From Cryomorphaceae bacterium (GTDB lineage Bacteria; Bacteroidota; Bacteroidia; Flavobacteriales; BACL11): 25,925 bases of DNA. The position numbers and the translations under genes are program-made. This document shows, one piece after another, positions 14,853 through 23,404 of this stretch (within the stretch, counting starts at the first letter, position 1; the number at the start of each line of letters is the position of its first letter). The notes beneath the pieces were generated by a model. That model was given only the letters and a program-made list of their open reading frames with translations. It ran no database searches and was not told the origin of the DNA. Where the stretch lies: NCBI GenBank assembly GCA_949511925.1, contig CATEYX010000095.1, positions 1-25,925 of the forward strand. The letters run 5' to 3'.

Positions 14853-15665
14853 ATGATGAAAAAAATAACAACTATACTATTATTTGCTTTAGTGCTTAAT
14901 TCTTGTGGAGAATATCAGAAAGTATTAAAAAGTGATGATTATAACTATAAGTACACTAAAGCGGTTGCTTATTATGAAGCAGAAGATTTTAATAGAGCTA
15001 TGCCTTTATTCAATGAATTATCGACCGTACTAAGAGGAACTGCAAAAATGGAGGAGGTAAGTTATTATTTTGCTTATTGTCATTATTCCGCTAGTGATAA
15101 TTTAATGGGAGCTTATTTGTTTAAGAACTATACTCAAAACTACCCTAATGGTAAGCATACTGAAGAATGCGCTTATATGACAGCATATTGTTACTACCTT
15201 GAAGCTCCTAATTACTCTCTTGATGCAACTAATAATTACAAAGCTATAAAGGAATTACAAGCTTTTGTTGATAGATTTCCTAGTAGCGATAGAGTTGAAA
15301 AGTGTAATGTATTGTTGGATGAGTTAAGAGCTGTCTTATCCAAAAAAGCATTTGAAAATGCCAAACAATATTTTACGACAGAAAATTATAAATCGGCAAT
15401 TATTGCTTTGGAAAATGTATTGATTGATTTTCCATCTTATACAAATAGAGAAGAAGTACATTTTTTAATTGTAAAATCATCCTATTCACTAGCTATTAAT
15501 AGTATTAGTACTAAAGTTACTCCTAGGTTAAAAGCAACTTTAGATGCTTATGCTCAATTTAAGGATAATTACCCAAATAGTGATTTTATAAAAGATTTAG
15601 AAAACACTTATAATAAAACGAATCAAACTTTAACTGAATTAAAAGAAAACCAAGATGAAATTTAA
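14853..15665 (+). CDS. bamD: Outer-membrane assembly lipoprotein BamD
   Basis: A roughly 270-residue lipoprotein of the BAM complex, which inserts beta-barrel proteins into the outer membrane. Two ATGs are adjacent (14853 and 14856); an in-frame upstream TTG near 14781 would prepend residues that spoil the signal peptide. The lipobox is LVLNSC with lipidated Cys18 (Cys17 from the second Met). Tetratricopeptide-like repeats follow: KYTKAVAYYEAEDFNRAMPLF, AYLFKNYTQNYPNGKHTEECAY, and LQAFVDRFPSSDRVEKCN. That is the BamD/ComL arrangement. Its last bases overlap the rpoZ start (15655). It leads an operon typical of Flavobacteriia. Confidence 0.92.
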   Translation: MMKKITTILLFALVLNSCGEYQKVLKSDDYNYKYTKAVAYYEAEDFNRAMPLFNELSTVLRGTAKMEEVSYYFAYCHYSASDNLMGAYLFKNYTQNYPNGKHTEECAYMTAYCYYLEAPNYSLDATNNYKAIKELQAFVDRFPSSDRVEKCNVLLDELRAVLSKKAFENAKQYFTTENYKSAIIALENVLIDFPSYTNREEVHFLIVKSSYSLAINSISTKVTPRLKATLDAYAQFKDNYPNSDFIKDLENTYNKTNQTLTELKENQDEI

Positions 15666-16005
15666 AAACACAGGAGCGCAAAAATCTACAATCACTAGAG
15701 ATGTAAATGATTTTGTTGATAAAACAGATAATATTTTCAAAGCTGTTTCAGTAATGGCAAAAAGATCAGCTCAAGTTAATGAAAAAATGAAAGCTGAATT
15801 AATGTTAAAATTAGAAGAGTTTGCATTAACACAAGAACAATTGGATGAGGTTTTTGAAAACCAAGAACAAATTGCTGTTTCAAAATTTTACGAAAGCTTA
15901 CCTAAGCCATGGGCAATTGCAATGAAAGAATTATTGAATGATGAAATCTATATGCGTGATGCTGATACAGAAGAAAGTATAGAGGACTCAAATAATAATG
16001 CTTAA
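15655..16005 (+). CDS. rpoZ: RNA polymerase omega subunit (Rpb6-like, Bacteroidota type)
   Basis: A 116-residue small subunit of RNA polymerase that aids assembly of the beta-prime subunit. The core TDNIFKAVSVMAKRSAQVNEKMK and the later FENQEQIAVSKFYESLPKPWAIAM match the omega-like family annotated across Bacteroidota, which is longer than the E. coli protein (91 residues). The C-terminus is acidic. The gene overlaps bamD by 11 bases and its stop lies inside the coaBC start region (8-base overlap), as is usual in this operon. Confidence 0.88.
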   Translation: MKFKNTGAQKSTITRDVNDFVDKTDNIFKAVSVMAKRSAQVNEKMKAELMLKLEEFALTQEQLDEVFENQEQIAVSKFYESLPKPWAIAMKELLNDEIYMRDADTEESIEDSNNNA

Positions 16006-17197
16006 GGGTAAGAAAGTATTATTAGGAATTACAGCTAGTATTGCAGCTTATAAAACAGCTGAATTAGTACGACTATTTAAAAAAGCAGGAGCTTCAGTTC
16101 GAGTTATTCAAACTGAGGCTTCTTTAGATTTTATTGCTCCGTTAACCTTAGCTACTTTATCCGAAAAGCCTGTATTAACCAAAATGGTTGACCCTGATAG
16201 TGGAGAGTGGAGTAATCATGTTGAGTTAGGATTGTGGGCTGATATAATGGTAATAGCTCCTTTGACTGCTAATACTATGGCAAAAATGAAAGCGGGCGAA
16301 TGTGATAATTTACTTCTAGCTACTTATTTGTCCGCCAAATGTCCTATTTATTTTGCCCCTGCTATGGATTTGGATATGTATAAACATTCTTCAACAAAAG
16401 CTAATATTAGCACGTTACAAGAATATGGAAATATTCTTATTCCTTCAGGATTTGGTGAGCTAGCTAGCGGTTTGGTAGGTGAAGGTAGGATGGCTGAACC
16501 ATCTGAAATAATTGATAGTATTACGGCAGAGCTAAATAAAGACTTGCCTTTAACAAATAAAAGAGTGTTAATTACTGCTGGTCCAACTCATGAATCTATT
16601 GATCCTGCCCGATATATAGCTAACCGTTCATCAGGTAAAATGGGTATTGCTTTAGCTGTTGAGGCTGCAAATAATGGAGCATTAGTTAGTTTAGTTTTAG
16701 GCCCTACACATTTGAATTGTAAACATGCTAATATCACAGTTTATAAAGTAGTTACCGCCTCACAAATGCATGAGCAAGTAAATGCTCATTTCCCTACAAC
16801 TGAAATTGGTATTTTTGCTGCTGCTGTAGCTGATTATAAACCAGATGTTGTAGCTAAAAATAAGATAAAGAAATCAGATAGTAATTTAAATATTTCTCTT
16901 GAAAAAACAGTTGATATTCTTGCGGAAATGGGAAGTAAGAAAAATGATAAGCAGTTTATTGTTGGTTTTGCATTAGAAACTGATAATGAGGTTGAAAATG
17001 CAAAGGATAAATTAAAAAGAAAAAATTTAGATATGATTGTGTTAAATTCTTTAAATAATAAGGGAGCAGGTTTTCAACATAACACTAATAAAATAACTAT
17101 TATTGACAAAGCCAATAATATTAGCGATTTTGAGTTAAAGGATAAGAGTGAAGTTGCAAAAGATGTTATTGATAAAATAATTGAATTAAGTGAATAA
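15998..17197 (+). CDS. coaBC: Bifunctional phosphopantothenoylcysteine decarboxylase / phosphopantothenate-cysteine ligase
   Basis: A 399-residue fusion that makes 4'-phosphopantetheine for coenzyme A. The N-terminal flavoprotein (CoaC) shows ITASIAAYKTAELV for FMN binding and His74 in NHVELG. The usual Asn in PAMN is Asp124 here (PAMDLDMY), and the active-site Cys position of the E. coli enzyme (ACG) is Ser157 (ASG) in the substrate-clamp region before GEGRM. This is discussed as a finding. The C-terminal ligase (CoaB) has TAGPTHESIDPARYIANRSSGKMG with conserved Asn209, AAVADYKP, and KIKK. It overlaps rpoZ by 8 bases and the next gene's GTG start by 8 bases. Confidence 0.95.
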   Translation: MLKGKKVLLGITASIAAYKTAELVRLFKKAGASVRVIQTEASLDFIAPLTLATLSEKPVLTKMVDPDSGEWSNHVELGLWADIMVIAPLTANTMAKMKAGECDNLLLATYLSAKCPIYFAPAMDLDMYKHSSTKANISTLQEYGNILIPSGFGELASGLVGEGRMAEPSEIIDSITAELNKDLPLTNKRVLITAGPTHESIDPARYIANRSSGKMGIALAVEAANNGALVSLVLGPTHLNCKHANITVYKVVTASQMHEQVNAHFPTTEIGIFAAAVADYKPDVVAKNKIKKSDSNLNISLEKTVDILAEMGSKKNDKQFIVGFALETDNEVENAKDKLKRKNLDMIVLNSLNNKGAGFQHNTNKITIIDKANNISDFELKDKSEVAKDVIDKIIELSE

Positions 17198-18107
17198 GAA
17201 ATTAGTTTTATATATATTATTTGGTGTGTTTGCTGTAAATATAAGTGCGCAAGAATTATTGTGTAATGTTAGGGTTAACTCAAGTCAAGTACAGACGAGC
17301 GATAGAAAGGTTTTTCAAACTATGCAGACTGAGATTTATGAGTTCATTAATAATAAAAAATGGTCGACTACTAATATTCAGAATGAGGAGCGTATAGAAT
17401 GCACTATCATGATTAATATAAGTAAAAAAATATCTAATGATGAGTTTGAAGGTTCAATACAAATTCAAAGTACTCGTCCTGTTTATGGTACTTCTTATAA
17501 ATCCACTTTATTTAACTATTTAGATAATAATTTTAGATTTAAATATTTGGAATATCAATCTTTAGAGTTTTCTGAGTCTACTCATATGTCTAACCTTACA
17601 TCCGTTTTAGCTTTTTATGTAAACATAGTGTTGGGTTTAGACTTTGCAACTTATTCTGAAGAAGGTGGGAATGTGTATTTTAACATGGCTCAAAAGATAG
17701 TAAGTAATGCTCAAAACGCTCCTGAAAAAGGTTGGAAAGCTTTTGAAAGTGATAAAAATAGATATTGGTTAGCACATGACTTAATGGATCAAAGATACTC
17801 TGATTTTCATATGTGTATGTATCGTTATCACAGGATGGGTATGGATAAACTAGGTGAAGAACCAGATGATGCTCGTTTTGAAATTACTGAAGCACTTGAA
17901 AGTTTAAAAAGTATTTATCGTGAAAACGCTTCTGCTTTTATTCTGAAACTCTTCTTTGATGCAAAATCAGATGAGATTATTAAAATCTATTCTGAAGCTT
18001 TCCCTAATGAAAAAGCAAGAATTGCTAAAACATTAATTGAGATTGATCCTTCTCACTCCACAAAATATCAAGCGATTACCAATTCATCAGAAGGCGGCAG
18101 TAGATGA
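17190..18107 (+). CDS. DUF4835 family exported protein
   Basis: A 305-residue protein starting at GTG 17190, which overlaps coaBC by eight bases. It has a signal peptide (MNKKLVLYILFGVFAVNISAQ, cut after Ala20). The mature start ELLCNVRVNSSQVQ and the segments TRPVYGTSYKSTLFNY, ESTHMSNLTSVLAFYVNIVLGLDFATYSEEGG and HDLMDQRYSDFH are hallmarks of DUF4835, a Bacteroidota-specific family always near coaBC and recN in my recollection. Some annotations link it to the type IX secretion system as PorD. I am not certain of that name, and nothing in the sequence proves it. It is probably periplasmic, as there is no lipobox. Its stop overlaps the recN start (ATGA). Confidence 0.85.
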   Translation: MNKKLVLYILFGVFAVNISAQELLCNVRVNSSQVQTSDRKVFQTMQTEIYEFINNKKWSTTNIQNEERIECTIMINISKKISNDEFEGSIQIQSTRPVYGTSYKSTLFNYLDNNFRFKYLEYQSLEFSESTHMSNLTSVLAFYVNIVLGLDFATYSEEGGNVYFNMAQKIVSNAQNAPEKGWKAFESDKNRYWLAHDLMDQRYSDFHMCMYRYHRMGMDKLGEEPDDARFEITEALESLKSIYRENASAFILKLFFDAKSDEIIKIYSEAFPNEKARIAKTLIEIDPSHSTKYQAITNSSEGGSR

Positions 18108-19741
18108 TAAAAAGTTTACACATTCAAAATTACGCTTTATTAAAAAACGTATTTATTGATTTTACAGATGGGTTTACTGTAGTTTCAGGAGAAACAGGAG
18201 CAGGTAAATCAATTATGTTGGATGCTTTATCATTACTTTTAGGAAAAAGAGTAGAGCGCTTTTCAGCAGATGAAAATAGATCTAAAAGTACTATTGAGGC
18301 TATCTTTATTATTGATAGTTCTAAAAAGCAATTCTTTATAGATAATGATTTAGATTTTGAAGAAGAAACTGTAGTTAGGCGGGAGATAAATGCAATTGGA
18401 AAAAGTAGAGCGTTTATTAATGATACACCTGTTTTATTGCAAGTGTTAACTGTCTTCGGAAAACAAATTATTGAAATTCATTCTCAACATCAGTCCGTAT
18501 TATTAAAAGATGAGCAAGCTCAATTTTTATTAATTGATCAGTTTGCAAAATCAGAAAAAGAACTAGCAAGCTACCATAAAGAGTTAAAACAATATACTTA
18601 TTTAGTTTCAGCATTAAATACCATTAAAAAATCAGGTAGTCTATCTTCATCAGAGCTAGAGTTTTTACAATTCCAGTTTAAGGAATTAGATACTGCAAAT
18701 CTGATAGAAAACGAAAAAGAAGAAATAGAAAATAATATCTCATTATTGGAGAATATTGATGGAATCTCAAATGCTATTGCTGAGGGAGAACATTATTTGA
18801 ACAACGAACAAGGAGTCTTTACTTCTTTAAGTGTTGTTAAGAGAAAATTGATTGTATTTGATACTTTTAGTGAATTATCATTAAGATTAGAGGCTGTGCT
18901 TATAGAATTGAATGATATTAATGCAGAATTATCAGATATAAATAATAAGTTAAAAGCTGATCCTGAACAATTAGTAAAGTTAAATAATCGTTTGGACGTA
19001 TTGAATAATTTATTACTAAAACACAGAAAACAATTTATTGAAGAGTTGATAGATTTAAAGCATGAGATTGAGCAAAAAATTAATCTCTCATCTTCATTTG
19101 AAGTACAAGTAATTTCAAAACGGAAAGAAATAGAAAAACAGATTTTAGTTTTAAAAGCTGCTGCTGATGTTTTAAATAAAAAACGAAATCAGGTTTTACC
19201 AAGAATAAAACAACAACTACAGGCTCATTTGCAGCAATTAGGAATGCCTTATGCTAATTTTGAAGTAGTATTTACTGAAACTGATCAGTTTTATCAAAAT
19301 GGAAACACAACTATTTCCTTTTTGTTTTCGGCCAATAAAGGAAGTGCTTTGCAAGAAGTCTCTAAAGTTGCTTCAGGGGGTGAGCTTTCCAGGTTAATGT
19401 TGGCTATAAAGTACATAGCTGCTCAGTTGTCAAAAGTAAATATCCTTGTTTTTGATGAAATTGATACTGGTGTAAGTGGTGAAATTGCAAGTTTAATGGG
19501 AGATATGATGCTTAAAATTAGTAAAGAAAATCAGCTGATAGCAATATCGCACTTACCACAAATAGCTTCCAAAGCAAATAATCATCTAAAGGTAGTAAAA
19601 AGGGTTATTGACAGTAATACTGTTTCGGATGTTATTGCTTTAAATAAACAGCAGAGAGTAGAAGAAATAGCAAAATTATTAAGTGGTAAAAAATTAACAA
19701 AGGCAGCATTTGATAATGCTGAAGAGTTATTAAATCAATAA
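18104..19741 (+). CDS. recN: DNA repair protein RecN
   Basis: A 545-residue SMC-like ATPase that acts in double-strand break repair. The N-terminal half-domain starts MIKSLHIQNYALLKNVFIDF and carries Walker A GETGAGKS at 29-36. Long coiled-coil arms fill roughly residues 150-360, with many Glu/Lys/Leu residues (for example ENEKEEIENNISLLENI). The C-terminal half has the signature VASGGELSRLMLAIK near 424 and Walker B ILVFDEIDTGVSGE near 446. Length and order are normal. It is last in the bamD operon, starting within the DUF4835 stop. The stop lies three bases before the promoter box of fabI, and there is no terminator between. Confidence 0.96.
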   Translation: MIKSLHIQNYALLKNVFIDFTDGFTVVSGETGAGKSIMLDALSLLLGKRVERFSADENRSKSTIEAIFIIDSSKKQFFIDNDLDFEEETVVRREINAIGKSRAFINDTPVLLQVLTVFGKQIIEIHSQHQSVLLKDEQAQFLLIDQFAKSEKELASYHKELKQYTYLVSALNTIKKSGSLSSSELEFLQFQFKELDTANLIENEKEEIENNISLLENIDGISNAIAEGEHYLNNEQGVFTSLSVVKRKLIVFDTFSELSLRLEAVLIELNDINAELSDINNKLKADPEQLVKLNNRLDVLNNLLLKHRKQFIEELIDLKHEIEQKINLSSSFEVQVISKRKEIEKQILVLKAAADVLNKKRNQVLPRIKQQLQAHLQQLGMPYANFEVVFTETDQFYQNGNTTISFLFSANKGSALQEVSKVASGGELSRLMLAIKYIAAQLSKVNILVFDEIDTGVSGEIASLMGDMMLKISKENQLIAISHLPQIASKANNHLKVVKRVIDSNTVSDVIALNKQQRVEEIAKLLSGKKLTKAAFDNAEELLNQ

Positions 19742-19744
19742 GTT

Positions 19745-19752
19745 TATATTTG
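19745..19752 (+). promoter_or_regulatory. TAnnTTTG -7 box for fabI
   Basis: TATATTTG is an exact match to the consensus, starting four bases after the recN stop and 18 bases before the fabI ATG at 19771. No -33 TTG at standard spacing was seen. Confidence 0.55.
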
Positions 19753-19770
19753 CAAAATAAATTACACAAA

Positions 19771-20619
19771 ATGGCAAACAATATTTTAAAAGGAAAGAGA
19801 GGGATTATTTTTGGTGCATTAGATAGTAAATCTATAGCTTGGAAAGTTGCACAACATGCACATGCTGAGGGCGCAAAATTTGTACTTACAAATGCACCTA
19901 TCGCTTTGCGAATGGGTACAATTAATGAACTAGCAGAAGAAACTGGCTCAAAGGTTATTCCAGCTGACGCAACTTCAATGGAGGACTTAAAAGTTCTATA
20001 TGAAGGAGCTATGGAGGAACTAGGGGGGAAGATTGATTTTGTACTTCATTCAATTGGGATGTCAGTAAATGTTCGTAAGGGGAAAGCTTACTATGAACAA
20101 AACCATGATTGGACTATGAAGGGATATGATGTTTCTGCTTTGTCTTTTCATAAAACTATGCAAGCTGCCTGGGAATTAGATGCTTTAAGTGAATGGGGTT
20201 CAGTTGTTGGACTTTCTTACATTGCTGCTCAAAGAGTATTCCATACATATAACGATATGGCAGACAACAAGGCTATGTTAGAATCTATCGCAAGAAGTTT
20301 TGGATACCATTACGGAATAAGAAGAAATGTGAGAGTAAATACAATTTCTCAATCACCAACGGATACTACTGCTGGTAGTGGAGTAGCTGGTTTTGATGGT
20401 TTTTATAGGTTTGCAAATGATCTTTCTCCTTTAGGAAATGCTACATCTGATGAGTGTGCTGATTATTGCATTTCTATGTTTTCTGATTATACAAGAAAAG
20501 TAACTATGCAAAATTTATTTCATGATGGAGGTTTCTCTTTCACTGGAATGAGTGAAACAGCAATGGCTACCTATCTAAAAGTAATGGAAGATGAAAAAGA
20601 AGTTTCTGATAAAAAATAA
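19771..20619 (+). CDS. fabI: Enoyl-[acyl-carrier-protein] reductase (NADH), FabI type
   Basis: A 282-residue short-chain dehydrogenase that performs the last step of each fatty-acid elongation cycle. ATG 19771 (MANNILKGKRG) is chosen over an upstream TTG that lies inside the promoter box. The cofactor region GKRGIIFGALDSKSIAWKVAQ, the HSIGMS strand and the catalytic block SYIAAQRVFHTYNDMADNKAMLES, with the Tyr of TYN and the Lys of NKA, match FabI rather than FabK, FabL or FabV. The LGNATSDECADY segment and LFHDGGFSFTGM end are also typical. It has its own promoter after recN and a terminator shared with clpC. Confidence 0.95.
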   Translation: MANNILKGKRGIIFGALDSKSIAWKVAQHAHAEGAKFVLTNAPIALRMGTINELAEETGSKVIPADATSMEDLKVLYEGAMEELGGKIDFVLHSIGMSVNVRKGKAYYEQNHDWTMKGYDVSALSFHKTMQAAWELDALSEWGSVVGLSYIAAQRVFHTYNDMADNKAMLESIARSFGYHYGIRRNVRVNTISQSPTDTTAGSGVAGFDGFYRFANDLSPLGNATSDECADYCISMFSDYTRKVTMQNLFHDGGFSFTGMSETAMATYLKVMEDEKEVSDKK

Positions 20620-20637
20620 TTACAATTTATTTCATAT

Positions 20638-20668
20638 AAAAAAAGCCCACTTTTCAGTGGGCTTTTTT
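20638..20668. terminator. Bidirectional terminator between fabI and clpC
   Basis: AAAAAAGCCCAC (20639-20650) pairs perfectly with GTGGGCTTTTTT (20657-20668) around a TTTTCA loop. The A tract on one side and T tract on the other make it work as a U-tailed terminator on both strands. It ends two bases before the clpC stop codon, so it fits as the end of both convergent genes. Confidence 0.93.
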
Positions 20669-20669
20669 A

Positions 20670-23213
20670 TTAGTCTTTTTTGACTGACTTTTTTGGTTTT
20701 GCCTTAGGCTTAGTTATTTTCATTGTTAAAGCAGACTTTTCCTTGTTTAAACTAACTTTAATTGTATCGCCTTCTTTTATATGAGCATTTATTATCTCTT
20801 CTGATAACGGATCTTCAAAATATTTTTGAATAGCTCGCTTTAATGGTCTTGCGCCAAATTTAGAATCAAATCCTTTATCAGCAATAAAATCTTTAGCTTC
20901 TTCTGATATTTTAACGGTATATCCAAGTGTATCTATACGTTTTAATAAACTATCCATTTCAATATCTATAATTTTATCAATATCTTTTTTCTCTAAACTA
21001 TTGAATACAATTACATCATCAATTCTATTTAAAAATTCTGGTGCAAAAGCTCTTTTTAATGCTTTTTCAATCACTCCTTTTGAGTGAGAGTCAGAATTAT
21101 TAATTTTAGCTGCAGTGTTAAACCCTATACCTTGTCCGAAATCTTTTAATTGACGAGCTCCAATATTTGAAGTCATGATAATAATAGTATTCTTGAAACT
21201 AATTTTTCTTCCTAAGCTATCGGTCATCTGTCCATCATCTAATGCTTGTAATAAAATATTAAATATATCAGGGTGTGCTTTTTCAATTTCATCAAGTAAG
21301 ATAACTGAATAAGGCTTTCTTCTTACTTTTTCCGTAAGTTGTCCGCCTTCTTCATAGCCTATATATCCAGGAGGAGCTCCAACCAATCTACTTACTGCAA
21401 ATTTCTCCATGTATTCACTCATGTCTAAGCGGATAAGTGATTCTTGTGAGTCAAACATTTCTTCTGATAAAGCTTTAGTAAGTTGCGTTTTTCCAACCCC
21501 TGTAGGTCCTAAAAAGATGAATGAACCAATTGGTTTGTTTGGGTCTTTTAGTCCAACTCTATTCCTACGAATAGCTTTTACAACTTTCTCAACAGCTTCA
21601 TCTTGCCCAATAATTTTAGCTTTAATGCTTTCTGTCATTGATGAAAGCTTCTTTCTTTCTTGTGAGGCAATTCTGTTTACAGGAATACCAGTCATTATTG
21701 AAACTACATCTGCAACATTTTCTTCTGATACAGTTTCCTTATGTGCTTTTAATTCTTTTTCCCATATATCTTTAGCGTGTTCAAGTTGAGCGGTGAGTTT
21801 CTTTTCACTATCTCGTAATTCAGCTGCTATTTCAAATTTCTGCTTTTTGATAGCGCCTTTTTTCTGTAATGTAATTTCTTCAAGATTAGACTCTAATTTT
21901 ATAATATTTACTGGAACTTTAATATTAGTTATATGTACTCTTGATCCTGCTTCATCTAATGCATCAATAGCCTTGTCAGGTAAAAATCGATCATTCATGT
22001 ACCTGTCAGTTAATATCACGCAAGCTTTAATTGCTTCAGCAGTATAACTTACATTATGATGTTCTTCATATTTAAATTTTATGTTTGAAAGTATTTCTAT
22101 TGTTTCATCAATTGAAGTAGGCTCTACCATTACCTTTTGAAATCTTCTTTCTAATGCGCCATCCTTTTCGATATGTTGACGGTATTCGTCAAGGGTCGTT
22201 GCGCCAATACATTGTAGCTCTCCTTTTGCTAAGGCTGGCTTAAACATATTGGAAGCATCTAATGAACCTGAAGCGCCTCCAGCTCCAACTAAAGTATGTA
22301 TTTCATCAATGAATAAAATGATGTCAGGATTTTTCTCTAATTCACTAATGATTCCTTTCATTCTTTCTTCAAATTGTCCTCTGTACTTAGTTCCAGCAAC
22401 TAAAGCGGCTAAGTCAAGCATTACAATTCTTTTGTTGAATAAAACTCTTGAAACTTTCCTTTGTACTATTCTAAGTGCTAAGCCTTCAGCGATAGCGGAT
22501 TTTCCCACTCCTGGTTCTCCAACTAAAATTGGATTATTTTTTTTTCTTCTGCTTAGTATCTGTGATACTCTTTCAATTTCTTTGTGTCTTCCTACAACAG
22601 GGTCTAGCCTTCCTTCATTAGCGTATTTTGTTAAATCCCTTCCAAAATTATCCAAAACAGGAGTAAGGCTTTTGGAAGTTGATTTTGGTTTTTCAATTTT
22701 TGATGAGCCAAAAACATCATCATCCTCTTCATTTTCATCATCTTCAAAAGAATCATCATGTTTTGAGATAATATCAATATTATGAGAATCATATTCTTCT
22801 AAAATAATTTCATAATTAAGGTGTAAGTGCTTGAAGGATATCGTAACAATATTGCTTTTGTCAAGTAGGATTGCTAGTAGAACATGAATTGTTTTTATCT
22901 CATCTTCTCCTAAGTTTTTACGCTCCATTATTGATTTTTTAAGAATGCGTTCTGTTTGTTTCTTAAAATCGATACTGTCTTTATCAACATTTACTCTACT
23001 TTCTCTTTTGGTAATATTACTTTCAATGATAACGCGTAAGTCTTTAGGGTCTATTCCTAAACCTTTTAATGTGTCTATTGCAGTTCCTCCACCTTCACGC
23101 AGGATGCCTAAAAACAAATGTTCAACACCTATGCTTTCGCCTCCTAATCTAATTACCTCTTCTCTTACATAGGTAAAAACATCCTTCATTCTACTTGAAA
23201 ATCCTGTATTCAT
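20670..23213 (-). CDS. clpC: ATP-dependent Clp protease ATP-binding subunit ClpC
   Basis: An 847-residue AAA+ unfoldase that feeds substrates to ClpP. It has an N-domain (about 1-148), then an acidic linker rich in Asp/Glu (153-166), the first AAA module with Walker A GEPGVGKS (232-239) and Walker B ILFIDE (299-304), and a short middle domain with a UVR-like FEIAAELRDSEKKL (460-473). The second AAA module follows with GPTGVGKT (569-576) and VILLDE (637-642). The UVR-type middle domain, and the lack of the long ClpB coiled coil, mark it as ClpC. GIGF at 695-698 is the likely ClpP-docking loop. The C-terminus is Lys-rich. It diverges from gyrA. Confidence 0.95.
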   Translation of the reverse strand: MNTGFSSRMKDVFTYVREEVIRLGGESIGVEHLFLGILREGGGTAIDTLKGLGIDPKDLRVIIESNITKRESRVNVDKDSIDFKKQTERILKKSIMERKNLGEDEIKTIHVLLAILLDKSNIVTISFKHLHLNYEIILEEYDSHNIDIISKHDDSFEDDENEEDDDVFGSSKIEKPKSTSKSLTPVLDNFGRDLTKYANEGRLDPVVGRHKEIERVSQILSRRKKNNPILVGEPGVGKSAIAEGLALRIVQRKVSRVLFNKRIVMLDLAALVAGTKYRGQFEERMKGIISELEKNPDIILFIDEIHTLVGAGGASGSLDASNMFKPALAKGELQCIGATTLDEYRQHIEKDGALERRFQKVMVEPTSIDETIEILSNIKFKYEEHHNVSYTAEAIKACVILTDRYMNDRFLPDKAIDALDEAGSRVHITNIKVPVNIIKLESNLEEITLQKKGAIKKQKFEIAAELRDSEKKLTAQLEHAKDIWEKELKAHKETVSEENVADVVSIMTGIPVNRIASQERKKLSSMTESIKAKIIGQDEAVEKVVKAIRRNRVGLKDPNKPIGSFIFLGPTGVGKTQLTKALSEEMFDSQESLIRLDMSEYMEKFAVSRLVGAPPGYIGYEEGGQLTEKVRRKPYSVILLDEIEKAHPDIFNILLQALDDGQMTDSLGRKISFKNTIIIMTSNIGARQLKDFGQGIGFNTAAKINNSDSHSKGVIEKALKRAFAPEFLNRIDDVIVFNSLEKKDIDKIIDIEMDSLLKRIDTLGYTVKISEEAKDFIADKGFDSKFGARPLKRAIQKYFEDPLSEEIINAHIKEGDTIKVSLNKEKSALTMKITKPKAKPKKSVKKD

Positions 23214-23404
23214 AACTTGTTGTTTTAATTTGATCTAAAATCTGTTGCAAGATACTTACTAAAAACCGATACTCTACAATAGTATTCCTTCATTTTTTTT
23301 AACAAATATTGTTCATAACTTATAAGGTAAAAAAGAAGCGTTTTACTATTATTAAATACGTAAATTTCTTTTATTTGTTACCTTAACGTAAAAAAGAAAA
23401 ATAT
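23214..23404. promoter_or_regulatory. Divergent clpC/gyrA intergenic region
   Basis: A 191-base AT-rich gap that must hold both divergent promoters. For gyrA, TTTATTTG at 23370-23377 differs from TAnnTTTG at one base and lies 28 bases before the ATG. TAAATTTC at 23361-23368 is another one-mismatch candidate. For clpC, the minus-strand reading of 23277-23284 is TACTATTG, also one mismatch. I saw no exact consensus box and no recognised operator such as a CIRCE- or CtsR-like repeat. Confidence 0.35.

Noticed and set aside
22249..22785. A 178-codon plus-strand open frame inside clpC.
   Set aside because: Antisense to conserved AAA+ motifs; Ser/Pro-rich translation typical of a shadow frame.
23327..23398. 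An 11-base direct repeat GTAAAAAAGAA at 23327-23337 and 23388-23398 upstream of gyrA.
   Set aside because: Low-complexity A-rich sequence; such a repeat is likely by chance in this composition and has no dyad symmetry.
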